Shown piece by piece: positions 36,596 through 44,484 of a DNA stretch of 64,000 nt. The notes under the pieces are model-generated. The model was not told the origin of the DNA, ran no database searches, and was given only the letters and a program-made list of their open reading frames with translations. The number at the start of each line of letters is the position of its first letter. Position 1 is the stretch's first letter. Source of the stretch: Flavobacterium sp. Root901 (lineage in GTDB: Bacteria > Bacteroidota > Bacteroidia > Flavobacteriales > Flavobacteriaceae). The DNA is taken from the NCBI RefSeq assembly GCF_001429765.1, contig NZ_LMJB01000006.1, forward strand, positions 390,338 to 454,337, written 5' to 3'. The position numbers were made by a program, and so were the translations under genes.

Positions 36596-37096
36596 TTAAA
36601 AAGCAATTCCAAATTGAAAACCAATTGTAGCAGAAGCCGGATGATCATTGCCAAAACGAACGGGAAGAGGAACAGCCACAAAATAACTGCAATTGTCATT
36701 TTTTATAACGGTTTTATTGATTACAGGAGTAAAACCGTATCTTCCGCTGCTTTCAAAAGCGGCTCTTCCGGCAAAAGTGTAGCCATTTCCAAGAGAAACC
36801 AGAATTCCGGGATGAAATAGTAAATTGGTTACTTTATCGCTGTTTCCCTGCGCTCTAATGTTGGGAACAACTTCAAAAGAAAAACCTATTTTTTGACTCT
36901 TCCAGATGTTAATTCCGGTTGGAAATCCTACCGCATAATAATCTCTAAAATTTACGTTTGTTTGTTCACTGTTAAAAGTTACAATGGGGTGCATGATTCC
37001 AAAATATCCCGTAATTTTTGGATAAGTGGTTTGGGAAAATGAATTGTAACTTAAAAATAATAAAGTAATTACTAAAATACGTCTTAATAAAATCAT
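36596..37096 (-). CDS. Secreted beta-rich protein, probable outer membrane barrel
   Basis: The 166-residue protein has a signal peptide (RRILVITLLFLSYNSFSQ) and alternating amphipathic strands (KITGYFGIMHPIVTF, QKIGFSFEVVPNIRAQ, SYFVAVPLPVRFG), ending in a terminal Phe (GFQFGIAF), as in outer membrane barrels. I do not recognise a family. It is the third gene on the minus strand after the unknown protein and the ChrB-AraC fusion, but has its own palindromic promoter. Confidence 0.72.
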   Translation of the reverse strand: MILLRRILVITLLFLSYNSFSQTTYPKITGYFGIMHPIVTFNSEQTNVNFRDYYAVGFPTGINIWKSQKIGFSFEVVPNIRAQGNSDKVTNLLFHPGILVSLGNGYTFAGRAAFESSGRYGFTPVINKTVIKNDNCSYFVAVPLPVRFGNDHPASATIGFQFGIAF

Positions 37097-37097
37097 G

Positions 37098-37131
37098 GAT
37101 AGTTTTGTTAATTAATTAACACAAAACTATC
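37098..37131 (-). promoter_or_regulatory. Palindromic promoter upstream of the barrel gene
   Basis: GATAGTTTTGT (37098-37108) and ACAAAACTATC (37121-37131) are perfect 11-bp arms around TAATTAATTAAC. Each arm contains TAGTTTTG, a valid TAnnTTTG box, one on each strand. The minus-strand box (37122-37129) is 25 nt upstream of the ATG at 37096. Confidence 0.6.
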
Positions 37132-37157
37132 GCCAATATAAATTTAGAAATAGAATA

Positions 37158-38024
37158 CTATTTACCTTTTGTACGGGAATTACTTTTTAAAGCATTTTTT
37201 CTATAAGAAGAAGGATTTTTTCCGGTCTGCAGTTTAAAAATTCGGGTAAAATGGCTTTGATCTGAGAATCCTGTCATGTACGCAATTTCAGTTAAGGTAT
37301 AATTCGAATTTTGAATGAGGTTTATCGCTTTTTCGATTCTTAGTTTTCGCACATATTCGCCAAAATTCAAATCTTCAAAATATTTAGAAAACTCCCTTGA
37401 TAAATACGAAGGATTTAATTCTAAATCATTTGAGATTTTCTTTAGGTCAAAAGTAAACTGCGCATCGATCTGGTCCTGAATTATGTTTTTTAATTCTTTA
37501 ACCCATAAAGGCGTTTTCTGACTTGTCTTTTTCTCAGTTAAAAACTTCTTATATACTTCATGCAGCAAATTTTCGAACGGACTGTTTTGGAGGTGTTTTT
37601 GGTTGTACAAATGTGCTGCCCAGCTGTACAAAGCATCATAGAGTTTTAATCCGGTTTGTAATAATTCGGCATCGTTTGTAATATTATGCGAAAGACCGGC
37701 AGAAATTGCCCAAAGTCCCGCAGCCTCTTTTGCAAGATCATGGCGGTCTGTGTCGGCACCACGAACGATTTTTGCCATAATGTGAACTGCGGGATCCTGA
37801 ATTTGATACTTTTTTATGATGTAATCAAAAGTACATTCTTCATTATAATGAGTAAATTCTACATTTGGAATATCAAATGGAATTGCGTCTAACTCTTTTG
37901 CTTTTTCTAAAACATCTTTGAATGGAACATAAATAAATTCAGCATCAGCATCAATAAAATTTTTAATGAGCCATGGACAGGCAATTCTGTCAATTTTAGG
38001 TCTTTCGCGCGTAATCCATTTCAT
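37158..38024 (-). CDS. ChrB-type chromate-resistance domain fused to AraC DNA-binding domain
   Basis: The 288-residue protein has two parts. Residues 1 to about 150 match the ChrB C-terminal domain: KWITRERPKIDRIACPWLIKNFIDADAEFIYVP, NVEFTHYNEECTFDYIIKKYQI, KIVRGADTDRHDLAKEAAGLWAISAGLS, YDALYSWAAHLY. Residues from about 185 are an AraC HTH pair: LKKISNDLELNPSYLSREFSKYFE and LTEIAYMTGFSDQSHFTRIFKLQTGKNPSSYRK. ChrB is linked to chromate response in Proteobacteria; here the same domain could be the sensor of an AraC regulator. No ChrA transporter gene is nearby. Confidence 0.85.
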   Translation of the reverse strand: MKWITRERPKIDRIACPWLIKNFIDADAEFIYVPFKDVLEKAKELDAIPFDIPNVEFTHYNEECTFDYIIKKYQIQDPAVHIMAKIVRGADTDRHDLAKEAAGLWAISAGLSHNITNDAELLQTGLKLYDALYSWAAHLYNQKHLQNSPFENLLHEVYKKFLTEKKTSQKTPLWVKELKNIIQDQIDAQFTFDLKKISNDLELNPSYLSREFSKYFEDLNFGEYVRKLRIEKAINLIQNSNYTLTEIAYMTGFSDQSHFTRIFKLQTGKNPSSYRKNALKSNSRTKGK

Positions 38025-38042
38025 ATTGTGAAATAAAATAAT

Positions 38043-38426
38043 TTAATCATTTTCTCCCGGAGTTTTCTTTACGCCGCCAAAACTTGTTTTCATCATTTCT
38101 CTAATCTGAAACTGGGTTTTATTTCGGGTTACGTTTTTCCATTGGTCAAAATCATAAATATGGATTTTATCAGCATACGGATTCGTAACAAAGAAAAGTC
38201 TTGATATAGAATATTTATAATATTTTAATTCATGCGAAATATGACGGTTGGGAACGACAATAAGAATCGTATCCCAATCCAGAAAATCTTTGGGAACATC
38301 ATCTCTTTCTGTTAAACCAAGAGATTCAAAAAAAGCTAATATCTTTTGATCATTATTCTTATCGATCTTTTCATCGATTCGTTTAATGGTACTAAGAAGC
38401 TTTTCTTCATCTTTTATAGTACTCAT
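38043..38426 (-). CDS. Unknown 127-residue protein in the ChrB-AraC operon
   Basis: This soluble acidic/basic mixed protein has a helical N-terminus (DEEKLLSTIKRIDEKIDKNNDQKILAFFESLGL). A mixed region follows (DWDTILIVVPNRHISHELKYYKYSISRLFFVTNPYADKIHIYDFDQW) and then a basic C-terminus. I do not recognise it. It ends 18 bp before the ChrB-AraC start on the same strand, so the two are most likely co-transcribed. No signal peptide or cysteine is present. Confidence 0.65.
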   Translation of the reverse strand: MSTIKDEEKLLSTIKRIDEKIDKNNDQKILAFFESLGLTERDDVPKDFLDWDTILIVVPNRHISHELKYYKYSISRLFFVTNPYADKIHIYDFDQWKNVTRNKTQFQIREMMKTSFGGVKKTPGEND

Positions 38427-38470
38427 ACAATCTTTGTTTTTTTTAATTTTATATAAAATTACATCAAATC

Positions 38471-38508
38471 AGAATCATTTAAAAAAGTATAGACAATAGA
38501 ATGATTCT
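38471..38508. promoter_or_regulatory. Inverted repeat upstream of the ChrB-AraC operon
   Basis: AGAATCATT and AATGATTCT are perfect 9-bp arms separated by 20 bp. The site is 45 bp upstream of the ATG at 38426, where an AraC-type regulator could bind. Confidence 0.45.
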
Positions 38509-38636
38509 AAATTTTTAATCATCATTTTCAGACCCTTTGGAGGAAATAATTGTGCACTTTTTGATAAAATATTATCAAGTTAAGTCCTTTTTATAGCATA
38601 ATTTTATCGTTCTAACTTTACTTAACCACGTTGTTT

Positions 38637-41456
38637 ATGAAAATGATTTCTTTTGAAAGAATTCTTTTGTTTTTGTTTTTTTTGATTTCGGGTATGGCTT
38701 TCGCCCAAAAATCAGAAAGGGAATTAATTTTGATCGATAAAGACTGGCGTTTTTCTTTAGGCCATTTATTTGATACAAAAAAGGATTTTGGCCATGCAGA
38801 AGGCTATTTTTCATATTTAACGAAAACAGGTTTTGGCGACGGACCGGCCGGAAAAGATTTTGACGACCGTGCCTGGCGAAAGTTAGATCTGCCGCACGAT
38901 TGGGCTGTCGAACAGGATTTTAGCGAAAAAGGTAGTTACAGCCACGGATTTAAAACCGCAGGAAAAGGTTTTCCGGAAAAAAGTATTGGCTGGTATCGAA
39001 AAAAAATCACTATTCCGGAAACCGATAACGGAAAAATAATCAGCCTGAAATTTGACGGCGTTTTTAGAAATTCAAAAGTGTTTTTTAACGGATATTATCT
39101 CGGAACAGAAGAAAGCGGCTATAACGGGTTTGAGTATGATGTAACAGCTTATGTAAATTATGGTGGAGAAAATACAATTGTGGTCCGGGCAGATGCATCG
39201 ATGGAAGAAGGCTGGTTTTATGAAGGAGCAGGGATTTACAGGCATGTTTATTTGCAAAAAACAAATCCGCTCCGTGTTGCGCCAAACGGAACATATGTAA
39301 CCTCAGAAATTAAAGATAAGAATGCCGGTGTTCGTGTAGAAGTTACAATCGAAAATAAAGGAAACTATAAAGGTTCTGTCGAAATTATACAAACCATTTT
39401 TGATGCTTCAAATAAACAAATTGCAAGTGTTTCTGAAAATGTAAATGCTCCTGAATTCTATAAAGCAACAAAGTATGTGTCGAAACTAAATGTCATTAAT
39501 CCGTCTTTATGGGATATTGAAAGTCCTAATTTATACTGTTTGGTAACTCAGATAAAACAAAACGGAAAAATAATTGACAGTTATGAAACGCTTTTTGGAA
39601 TCAGAACAATTAAGTTTGATCCTGAAAACGGATTTTTTCTCAACGGAAAACCTTTAAAATTAAAAGGAACCAATAATCATCAGGATCATGCCGGAATTGG
39701 AACTGCGCTGCCCGATGAGTTGCAGTATTTCAGAATCAAAAAACTGAAAGAAATGGGTTCAAATGCCTATCGCTGTTCGCATCATCCGTCAACACCTGAA
39801 TTGCTGAAAGCCTGTGATGAACTGGGAATGCTGGTGATTGATGAAACGCGGTTAATGGGAATTAACGATTATCATTTAAATAGTTTAAAACGAATGATAG
39901 AACGAGACCGAAATCACCCGAGTATTTTCTGCTGGTCGGTTGGAAATGAAGAATGGAACATCGAAGGAAATATTGTGGGCGAGCGCATTACAAATGTGAT
40001 GCAGGATTTTGCAAAAAGCATCGATTCTACAAGACCTGTAACCGTGGGAATCAGCAGCGGATTTAGAAGCGGCATTTCGTCTGTAGTTGAAATCATGGGG
40101 TACAATTATCTGGGGAACGGAGATATTGATGCGCATCGAAACCAGTTTAAAAACCAATCCGGAATGGGAACAGAAGAAGGCTCTACTTTTGCGGCGCGCG
40201 GAATTTATTTTACAGATGATGCCAAACATTACCAAAGTGCTTACGACAGAAAACCAAGGCCAACTTTTTACAGTATTGAAGAAGGCTGGAAGTTTTATGC
40301 CGAAAGACCTTATCTGGCAGGAATGTTTATCTGGACCGGTTTTGATTATCGCGGCGAACCCACTCCTTACGGCTGGCCTTCGGTAACTTCATATTTCGGA
40401 ATGATGGATGTCTGCGGTTTCCCGAAGGACAATGTATTTTATTTAAAATCATGGTGGGGAACAGAGCCTGTTTTGCATATCATGCCGCATTGGAACTGGA
40501 GTGGAATGGAAGGTAAGCAGATCGATGTCTGGGTATATTCTAATTGTGACGAAGCAGAACTTTTCCTGAACAAAAAAAGTCTTGGCAGAAAGAAAATGGA
40601 GCAAAACGGCCACTTAGAATGGAAAGTAAATTACACACCGGGAACTCTTGAAGCAATTGGATATAAAAACGGAAAAAAAGTGCTTTCTGAAATTCAAAAA
40701 ACAACCGGAAAGGCTGAAAATATTAAACTTTCTGTTGATAAAGAAAATATTCCAAATTCAAAAGTTACGGTTGTAACAGTTGAGGTTACAGATAAAAACG
40801 GATTACATGTTCCAACTGCCAATGATGAAATTGTTTTTTCGATTAAAGGCGGAAAAATTTTAGGCGTTGGAAATGGAGACCCTGTATCATTGGAGAAAGA
40901 TCAGTTCCTGGATGCTGTTTCACTACTGCCAATTACCAATTTTGAGGAACAAAAAAGATCTGAAGCAATTTTGCCGCAGCAGCTTCCCGATTATGCTGAT
41001 ACCGAATGGATTCCCGCATTTAAAGACCGCGATTATAAAAAACAGGCTCCGTCTTATATTTATAAAGGAGAATTTGATTTAAAAAATAATAATAAGGCCA
41101 ATATTGTCAGTTTCTTTTACAAGAAAATTGGTGTTGAAGCGGTTGTTTTTATTAATGGAAACAGAGTAAAGGCGAGTTCAGAAGATCCGCAGCAATATAT
41201 TTTGGATCCGGCAGTTTTAAAGGAAGGAAAAAATAGGATTCATATCGCGGCAGTTCCGTTACAAAAAATAAAAGACTGGGATGTTATGAATACAGATCCG
41301 GGAATTATTCAGGTCATAACACCATCGGAGCCCTGGAAAAGAAAGCTTTTTAACGGATATGCACAAATAATTATCCAAAAAGATGAAAATGTAAAAGATA
41401 TAAGTTTATCTGCTTCCGCAAAAGGATTACGAGCCGGGAGTTTAAGTTTAAAATAG
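38637..41456 (+). CDS. Glycoside hydrolase family 2 (beta-galactosidase type)
   Basis: The secreted enzyme of 939 residues has a signal peptide (ILLFLFFLISGMAFAQ) and the GH2 order: sugar-binding domain (KDWRFSLGHLFDT, DDRAWRKLDLPHDWAVEQDF), immunoglobulin-like domain, TIM barrel with acid/base Glu438 in WSVGNEEWN, and the nucleophile region (FIWTGFDYRGEPTPYGWPS). A C-terminal DUF4982-type Ig module and a further jelly-roll-like part follow. It cleaves beta-galactosides or related glycans. The ATG at 38637 is used; a TTG two codons earlier is less likely. It is not in an operon with other glycosidases. Confidence 0.92.
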   Translation: MKMISFERILLFLFFLISGMAFAQKSERELILIDKDWRFSLGHLFDTKKDFGHAEGYFSYLTKTGFGDGPAGKDFDDRAWRKLDLPHDWAVEQDFSEKGSYSHGFKTAGKGFPEKSIGWYRKKITIPETDNGKIISLKFDGVFRNSKVFFNGYYLGTEESGYNGFEYDVTAYVNYGGENTIVVRADASMEEGWFYEGAGIYRHVYLQKTNPLRVAPNGTYVTSEIKDKNAGVRVEVTIENKGNYKGSVEIIQTIFDASNKQIASVSENVNAPEFYKATKYVSKLNVINPSLWDIESPNLYCLVTQIKQNGKIIDSYETLFGIRTIKFDPENGFFLNGKPLKLKGTNNHQDHAGIGTALPDELQYFRIKKLKEMGSNAYRCSHHPSTPELLKACDELGMLVIDETRLMGINDYHLNSLKRMIERDRNHPSIFCWSVGNEEWNIEGNIVGERITNVMQDFAKSIDSTRPVTVGISSGFRSGISSVVEIMGYNYLGNGDIDAHRNQFKNQSGMGTEEGSTFAARGIYFTDDAKHYQSAYDRKPRPTFYSIEEGWKFYAERPYLAGMFIWTGFDYRGEPTPYGWPSVTSYFGMMDVCGFPKDNVFYLKSWWGTEPVLHIMPHWNWSGMEGKQIDVWVYSNCDEAELFLNKKSLGRKKMEQNGHLEWKVNYTPGTLEAIGYKNGKKVLSEIQKTTGKAENIKLSVDKENIPNSKVTVVTVEVTDKNGLHVPTANDEIVFSIKGGKILGVGNGDPVSLEKDQFLDAVSLLPITNFEEQKRSEAILPQQLPDYADTEWIPAFKDRDYKKQAPSYIYKGEFDLKNNNKANIVSFFYKKIGVEAVVFINGNRVKASSEDPQQYILDPAVLKEGKNRIHIAAVPLQKIKDWDVMNTDPGIIQVITPSEPWKRKLFNGYAQIIIQKDENVKDISLSASAKGLRAGSLSLK

Positions 41457-41472
41457 TTTTAGCTCAAATATT

Positions 41473-41507
41473 AAACCCGACAGGCTTAAATCCTGTCGGG
41501 TTTTTTG
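41473..41507. terminator. Terminator between GH2 and the SMP-30-like gene
   Basis: AAACCCGACAGG and CCTGTCGGGTTT form a perfect 12-bp stem with a 7-nt loop and a T6 tail, between convergent genes. Confidence 0.92.
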
Positions 41508-41513
41508 CTTGAA

Positions 41514-42491
41514 TTATTTTATTCTCTGGATATCATAAGAAGACTGAGTTTTATCTCCTCCCAGCAATCTGCCCAATTTTGAACTTATTACGTACACATT
41601 TCCATCTGAGGCTAAAGCTGCAGTGGTTGGAAAATCTTCTTTACCAATATTGGTCTCACTAATTTTTGAAGCACTTTTCCAGCTATTGCTGCTCGAAAAA
41701 GTATAAGTTTTGCCTAAAGCTAATCCGTTTTCTACGACAACCAGATTATTGTTTTTATCTAATTCGATTCCGTCAGGAGCACTGAATGCTGCGTCCTGAA
41801 CTTCCGTAATAACAGAAGGATTGGAGATAGAAATTTTAAATAATTTAGAATCATCTGTTTTTACAGCCAATAAATAACCATCCGGATGAAAAACAATTCC
41901 ATTTAAGCCAAATTGACCCGGAGTTGGCTCAAATACTTTATTGGTAACAAATAACGATGCTTTAAAACTAGTGTCAATTTTATAGATATTAGGCGAAAAT
42001 GAATCTGTTATATAAATGTTTCCCTCAGTATCTACTGCAATATCATTTGGACATGATCCTGCATTTGGCGTAAAATTCTTTAAATCAATTTCCTTGATTA
42101 AAGCTCCGGAAGTAAGATTAAAAATACTTACAGAAGCAATAGTTCCGGCACTTTTGGCGGTACTTTTTTGTGAAATCCCTAAATCGGCATTGGCTGCAAT
42201 TAAACGGTTTCTGCTTTCATCAGTATAAATTCCGGTTGGGAGAACTAATGTATTACTGGTGGCAAAAACGGCTGTTTCGCCTTTTGTATTCATCGCATAT
42301 ATGGCACCTTTATATAATGAACTAAATAAAAACTTTTCGTTTTTAGAATCGTAATCAATTCCTTCCGGATAAAGACCAATATCTGTTACGGTATATTTGC
42401 TTTGAAGCGAAACAGGAATCACAGTTTTTTTCTCGCTGTCGCAGGCGGCAAAAAGAATTGAAAAAGCGGTAATTAAAATAGTATTTTTCAT
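41514..42491 (-). CDS. SMP-30/gluconolactonase-like beta-propeller lipoprotein
   Basis: The 325-residue lipoprotein (signal ITAFSILFAAC with Cys at about residue 17) is a six-bladed propeller: DIGLYPEGIDYDSKNEKFLFSSLYKGAIYAMNTKG, GSCPNDIAVDTEGNIYITDSFSPNIYKID, LNGIVFHPDGYLLAVKTDDSKLFKI, APDGIELDKNNNLVVVENG. These match the SMP-30/NHL type, which includes lactonases and surface binding proteins. The ATG at 42491 is chosen over an upstream in-frame codon because it begins the lipoprotein signal. A Crp/Fnr regulator gene is directly upstream. Confidence 0.8.
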   Translation of the reverse strand: MKNTILITAFSILFAACDSEKKTVIPVSLQSKYTVTDIGLYPEGIDYDSKNEKFLFSSLYKGAIYAMNTKGETAVFATSNTLVLPTGIYTDESRNRLIAANADLGISQKSTAKSAGTIASVSIFNLTSGALIKEIDLKNFTPNAGSCPNDIAVDTEGNIYITDSFSPNIYKIDTSFKASLFVTNKVFEPTPGQFGLNGIVFHPDGYLLAVKTDDSKLFKISISNPSVITEVQDAAFSAPDGIELDKNNNLVVVENGLALGKTYTFSSSNSWKSASKISETNIGKEDFPTTAALASDGNVYVISSKLGRLLGGDKTQSSYDIQRIK

Positions 42492-42511
42492 TTTTACTTT
42501 ATTAAAATTAT

Positions 42512-42527
42512 TTGTCCTTATTGACAA
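42512..42527 (-). promoter_or_regulatory. Candidate Crp/Fnr operator
   Basis: TTGTC and GACAA half-sites separated by 6 bp form a 16-bp palindrome 20 bp upstream of the SMP-30-like start. It resembles Fnr/HcpR-type sites (TTGAC-N-GTCAA) and the neighbouring gene encodes a Crp/Fnr protein. Confidence 0.5.
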
Positions 42528-42560
42528 TGCAAATCTGGGACAGAACAGGAAAAATAAAAA

Positions 42561-42595
42561 TGAACTGGTTTAGGAAATTTAGTTGAACTGGTTTA
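42561..42595. repeat. Direct repeat TGAACTGGTTTA
   Basis: The 12-mer is found at 42561-42572 and 42584-42595, with starts 23 bp apart (about two helical turns); the second overlaps the stop codon of the Crp/Fnr gene. It may be a second regulatory site for the SMP-30-like gene. Confidence 0.55.
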
Positions 42596-43180
42596 ACTTT
42601 TTGAAGTTTTTCTATTACGTATTTTGCTTAAATACTCCGTACTAAAACCAAGATAGGAAGCTAAGGCATATTGTGGAACACGTTTTGCAATTTCGGCATA
42701 TTTGCTCATAAATTCATCATAACGTTCTTCGGCGGTTTTTGTAAAATTAGATAAAAGCCTTTTTTGCTGAAATGCAAGTGAACGCTGTGTTATAATGCGT
42801 TCGAATTTTTCAAGTTTCGGAATTTCCTGGAGGAATTTTTGTTCGTCTTCATATTCAATCTGAATAAGAACCGAATCTTCCAGCGCTTCAACAAACAAAG
42901 TCGCAGGTTCCTGATAAATTAAACTGCTGTAATCAGAAATCCACCAGTCTTCAATTGCAAAGGATAAAGTGTGTTCTTTCCCTTCATTATCGACCAAATA
43001 ACCTCTAAATGCGCCTTTAACCACATAACTTTTGTGTTTGCATACAAAACCCGGCTGTACAATAAATTGTCTTTTTTTTACTTTGGTAATTTTCAAAAAC
43101 GAAGCGAGATGATTTTTTTCATCATCTGTTAAATCAACATATCTTGAAATATAATCTATAACGGGCTGCAAATCCTTCAT
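42593..43180 (-). CDS. Crp/Fnr-family transcriptional regulator
   Basis: The 195-residue protein has the beta-roll (FIVQPGFVCKHKSYVVKGAFRGYLVDNEGKEHTLSFAIEDWWISDYSSLIYQEPATLFVEALEDS) and a C-terminal HTH (VPQYALASYLGFSTEYLSKIRNRKTSKS). This is the Bacteroidota group without cAMP-binding signatures. It is the upstream neighbour (102 bp) of the SMP-30-like lipoprotein gene and probably controls it. The palindrome at 42512-42527 is a candidate site. Confidence 0.9.
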   Translation of the reverse strand: MKDLQPVIDYISRYVDLTDDEKNHLASFLKITKVKKRQFIVQPGFVCKHKSYVVKGAFRGYLVDNEGKEHTLSFAIEDWWISDYSSLIYQEPATLFVEALEDSVLIQIEYEDEQKFLQEIPKLEKFERIITQRSLAFQQKRLLSNFTKTAEERYDEFMSKYAEIAKRVPQYALASYLGFSTEYLSKIRNRKTSKS

Positions 43181-43368
43181 TAAACAAAGATAAAGTTTTT
43201 AGTTTTTAGTTTCAGGTTTTTACTTATTTCAAGTTTTAAAGCAGATGAAATAATCTCTCAAAGTCGCAAGGCCGCAAAGTTTATTTTCTTTGGATCCTTT
43301 TCTAATCCTTAAAATTCCGTGCGATTAAAACCTGAACAAAAAAATAAAAAACTAATATTTGATTTTCA

Positions 43369-43376
43369 TAACTTTG
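43369..43376 (+). promoter_or_regulatory. -7 box of the AraC gene, possibly leaderless
   Basis: TAACTTTG matches TAnnTTTG and is followed by only 4 nt before the ATG at 43381. In this phylum transcription starts about 4-7 nt after the box, so the transcript may begin at or near the ATG. Confidence 0.6.
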
Positions 43377-43380
43377 TCGA

Positions 43381-44253
43381 ATGAATAATCAAGCCGAAAC
43401 TCAAAACTGCGATTTTAATACTTCAGATTTAAAATTAAAAGGTTTTAAAGTCTATGAAGTTGGAAAAGACGTAAGTAAGATACCTACTTATAACAGAAGG
43501 GATTTTTACAAAATCTGTATTAATACAAGCCAGAGCTTAATACATTATGCTGACCGCGGAATACAAACCGACGGGACTATTTTATTTTTCGGAAATCCGA
43601 TCATTCCATATTCATGGGAAATTGTTTCATCTGAATCTCAGGGTTTTGCCTGCGTTTTTACGGAAGAATTTCTAAAAGCAAACGACCGCTCTGAAACACT
43701 TCATGAATCGCCTTTATTTAAAATAGGAGGAACGCCAATTTTTAACTTAACTACTGAACAAAAGACGTTTATAGATTCATTGTTTGTGAAAATGATCGAA
43801 GAACAGCAAACCGATTATGTTTTTAAAGATGATTTAATGCGTAATTATATCAACTTAATTATTCATGAATCGATGAAGATGCAGCCCACAGAAAATTTCT
43901 TTAAACCTAAAAATGCTTCTTCGAGAATTACTTCTTTATTTTTAGAATTATTAGAAAGGCAGTTTCCAATTGAAACTAAAAGCGAGCCCCTGACTTTAAA
44001 AACGCCTCAGGATTATGCGCAAAGTCTGGCAGTACATGTAAATCATTTAAACCGTTCTGTAAAAGAAGTTACGGGAAAACCAACGACGGCGCACATTACA
44101 GAGAGAATTATCAGCGAAGCAAAAGCACTATTGCAGCATACAGACTGGAGTATTTCGGATATTGGATATTCGCTTGGATTTGAATATCCGAGTTATTTTA
44201 ATAATTACTTTAAAAGACTAACGGGAACGGTCCCAAAATCGTTAAGATCTTAA
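43381..44253 (+). CDS. AraC-family transcriptional regulator
   Basis: The 290-residue protein has an N-terminal cupin-like sensing domain (RRDFYKICINTSQSLIHYADRGIQTDGTILFFGNPIIPYSWEI) and a C-terminal pair of helix-turn-helix motifs (TPQDYAQSLAVHVNHLNRSVKEVTGK, ISDIGYSLGFEYPSYFNNYFKRLTGTVPKSLR). It lies upstream of the cupin and alcohol dehydrogenase genes, which are its likely targets. The start at 43381 agrees with the promoter position. Confidence 0.92.
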   Translation: MNNQAETQNCDFNTSDLKLKGFKVYEVGKDVSKIPTYNRRDFYKICINTSQSLIHYADRGIQTDGTILFFGNPIIPYSWEIVSSESQGFACVFTEEFLKANDRSETLHESPLFKIGGTPIFNLTTEQKTFIDSLFVKMIEEQQTDYVFKDDLMRNYINLIIHESMKMQPTENFFKPKNASSRITSLFLELLERQFPIETKSEPLTLKTPQDYAQSLAVHVNHLNRSVKEVTGKPTTAHITERIISEAKALLQHTDWSISDIGYSLGFEYPSYFNNYFKRLTGTVPKSLRS

Positions 44254-44301
44254 ATTGTTTCAATTTCATAATTTTTTGTTTGAATATTGTTATTTTTCAA
44301 A

Positions 44302-44322
44302 AGGACTTCTGTCCTAATTTTG
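44302..44322 (+). promoter_or_regulatory. Palindrome and -7 box upstream of the cupin gene
   Basis: AGGAC-TTCT-GTCCT (44302-44315) directly abuts TAATTTTG (44315-44322), a TAnnTTTG match. A regulator bound there would contact the core promoter. The cupin ATG is about 160 nt downstream, so the leader would be long; another start site may exist. Confidence 0.45.
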
Positions 44323-44484
44323 CTTCTGAAATTACAGTGTTAATCATTTATCAGTTTTTAAAAACTAAATAATTACTTCATAAAGCGGATTCTAGCTTTT
44401 TAAATTTAGGTTACTGATTCTGATACTGTTGAGTCATATTATGTAATTTCAAACAAAGTAAATCTCAAAAAAATAACTAAATTT

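Noticed and set aside
38579..38590. TAAGTCCTTTT near the GH2 gene as another copy of the stress motif
   Set aside because: The match is imperfect and the distance to the next TAATTTTA box is 9 nt, not 15-16, so it does not fit the pattern.
43201..43370. Possible small gene or RNA in the gap before the AraC gene
   Set aside because: Only repeat-like words (AGTTTCAGGTTTTT, GTCGCAAGGCCGCAAAG) were seen; no start, no coding pattern and no terminator of its own.
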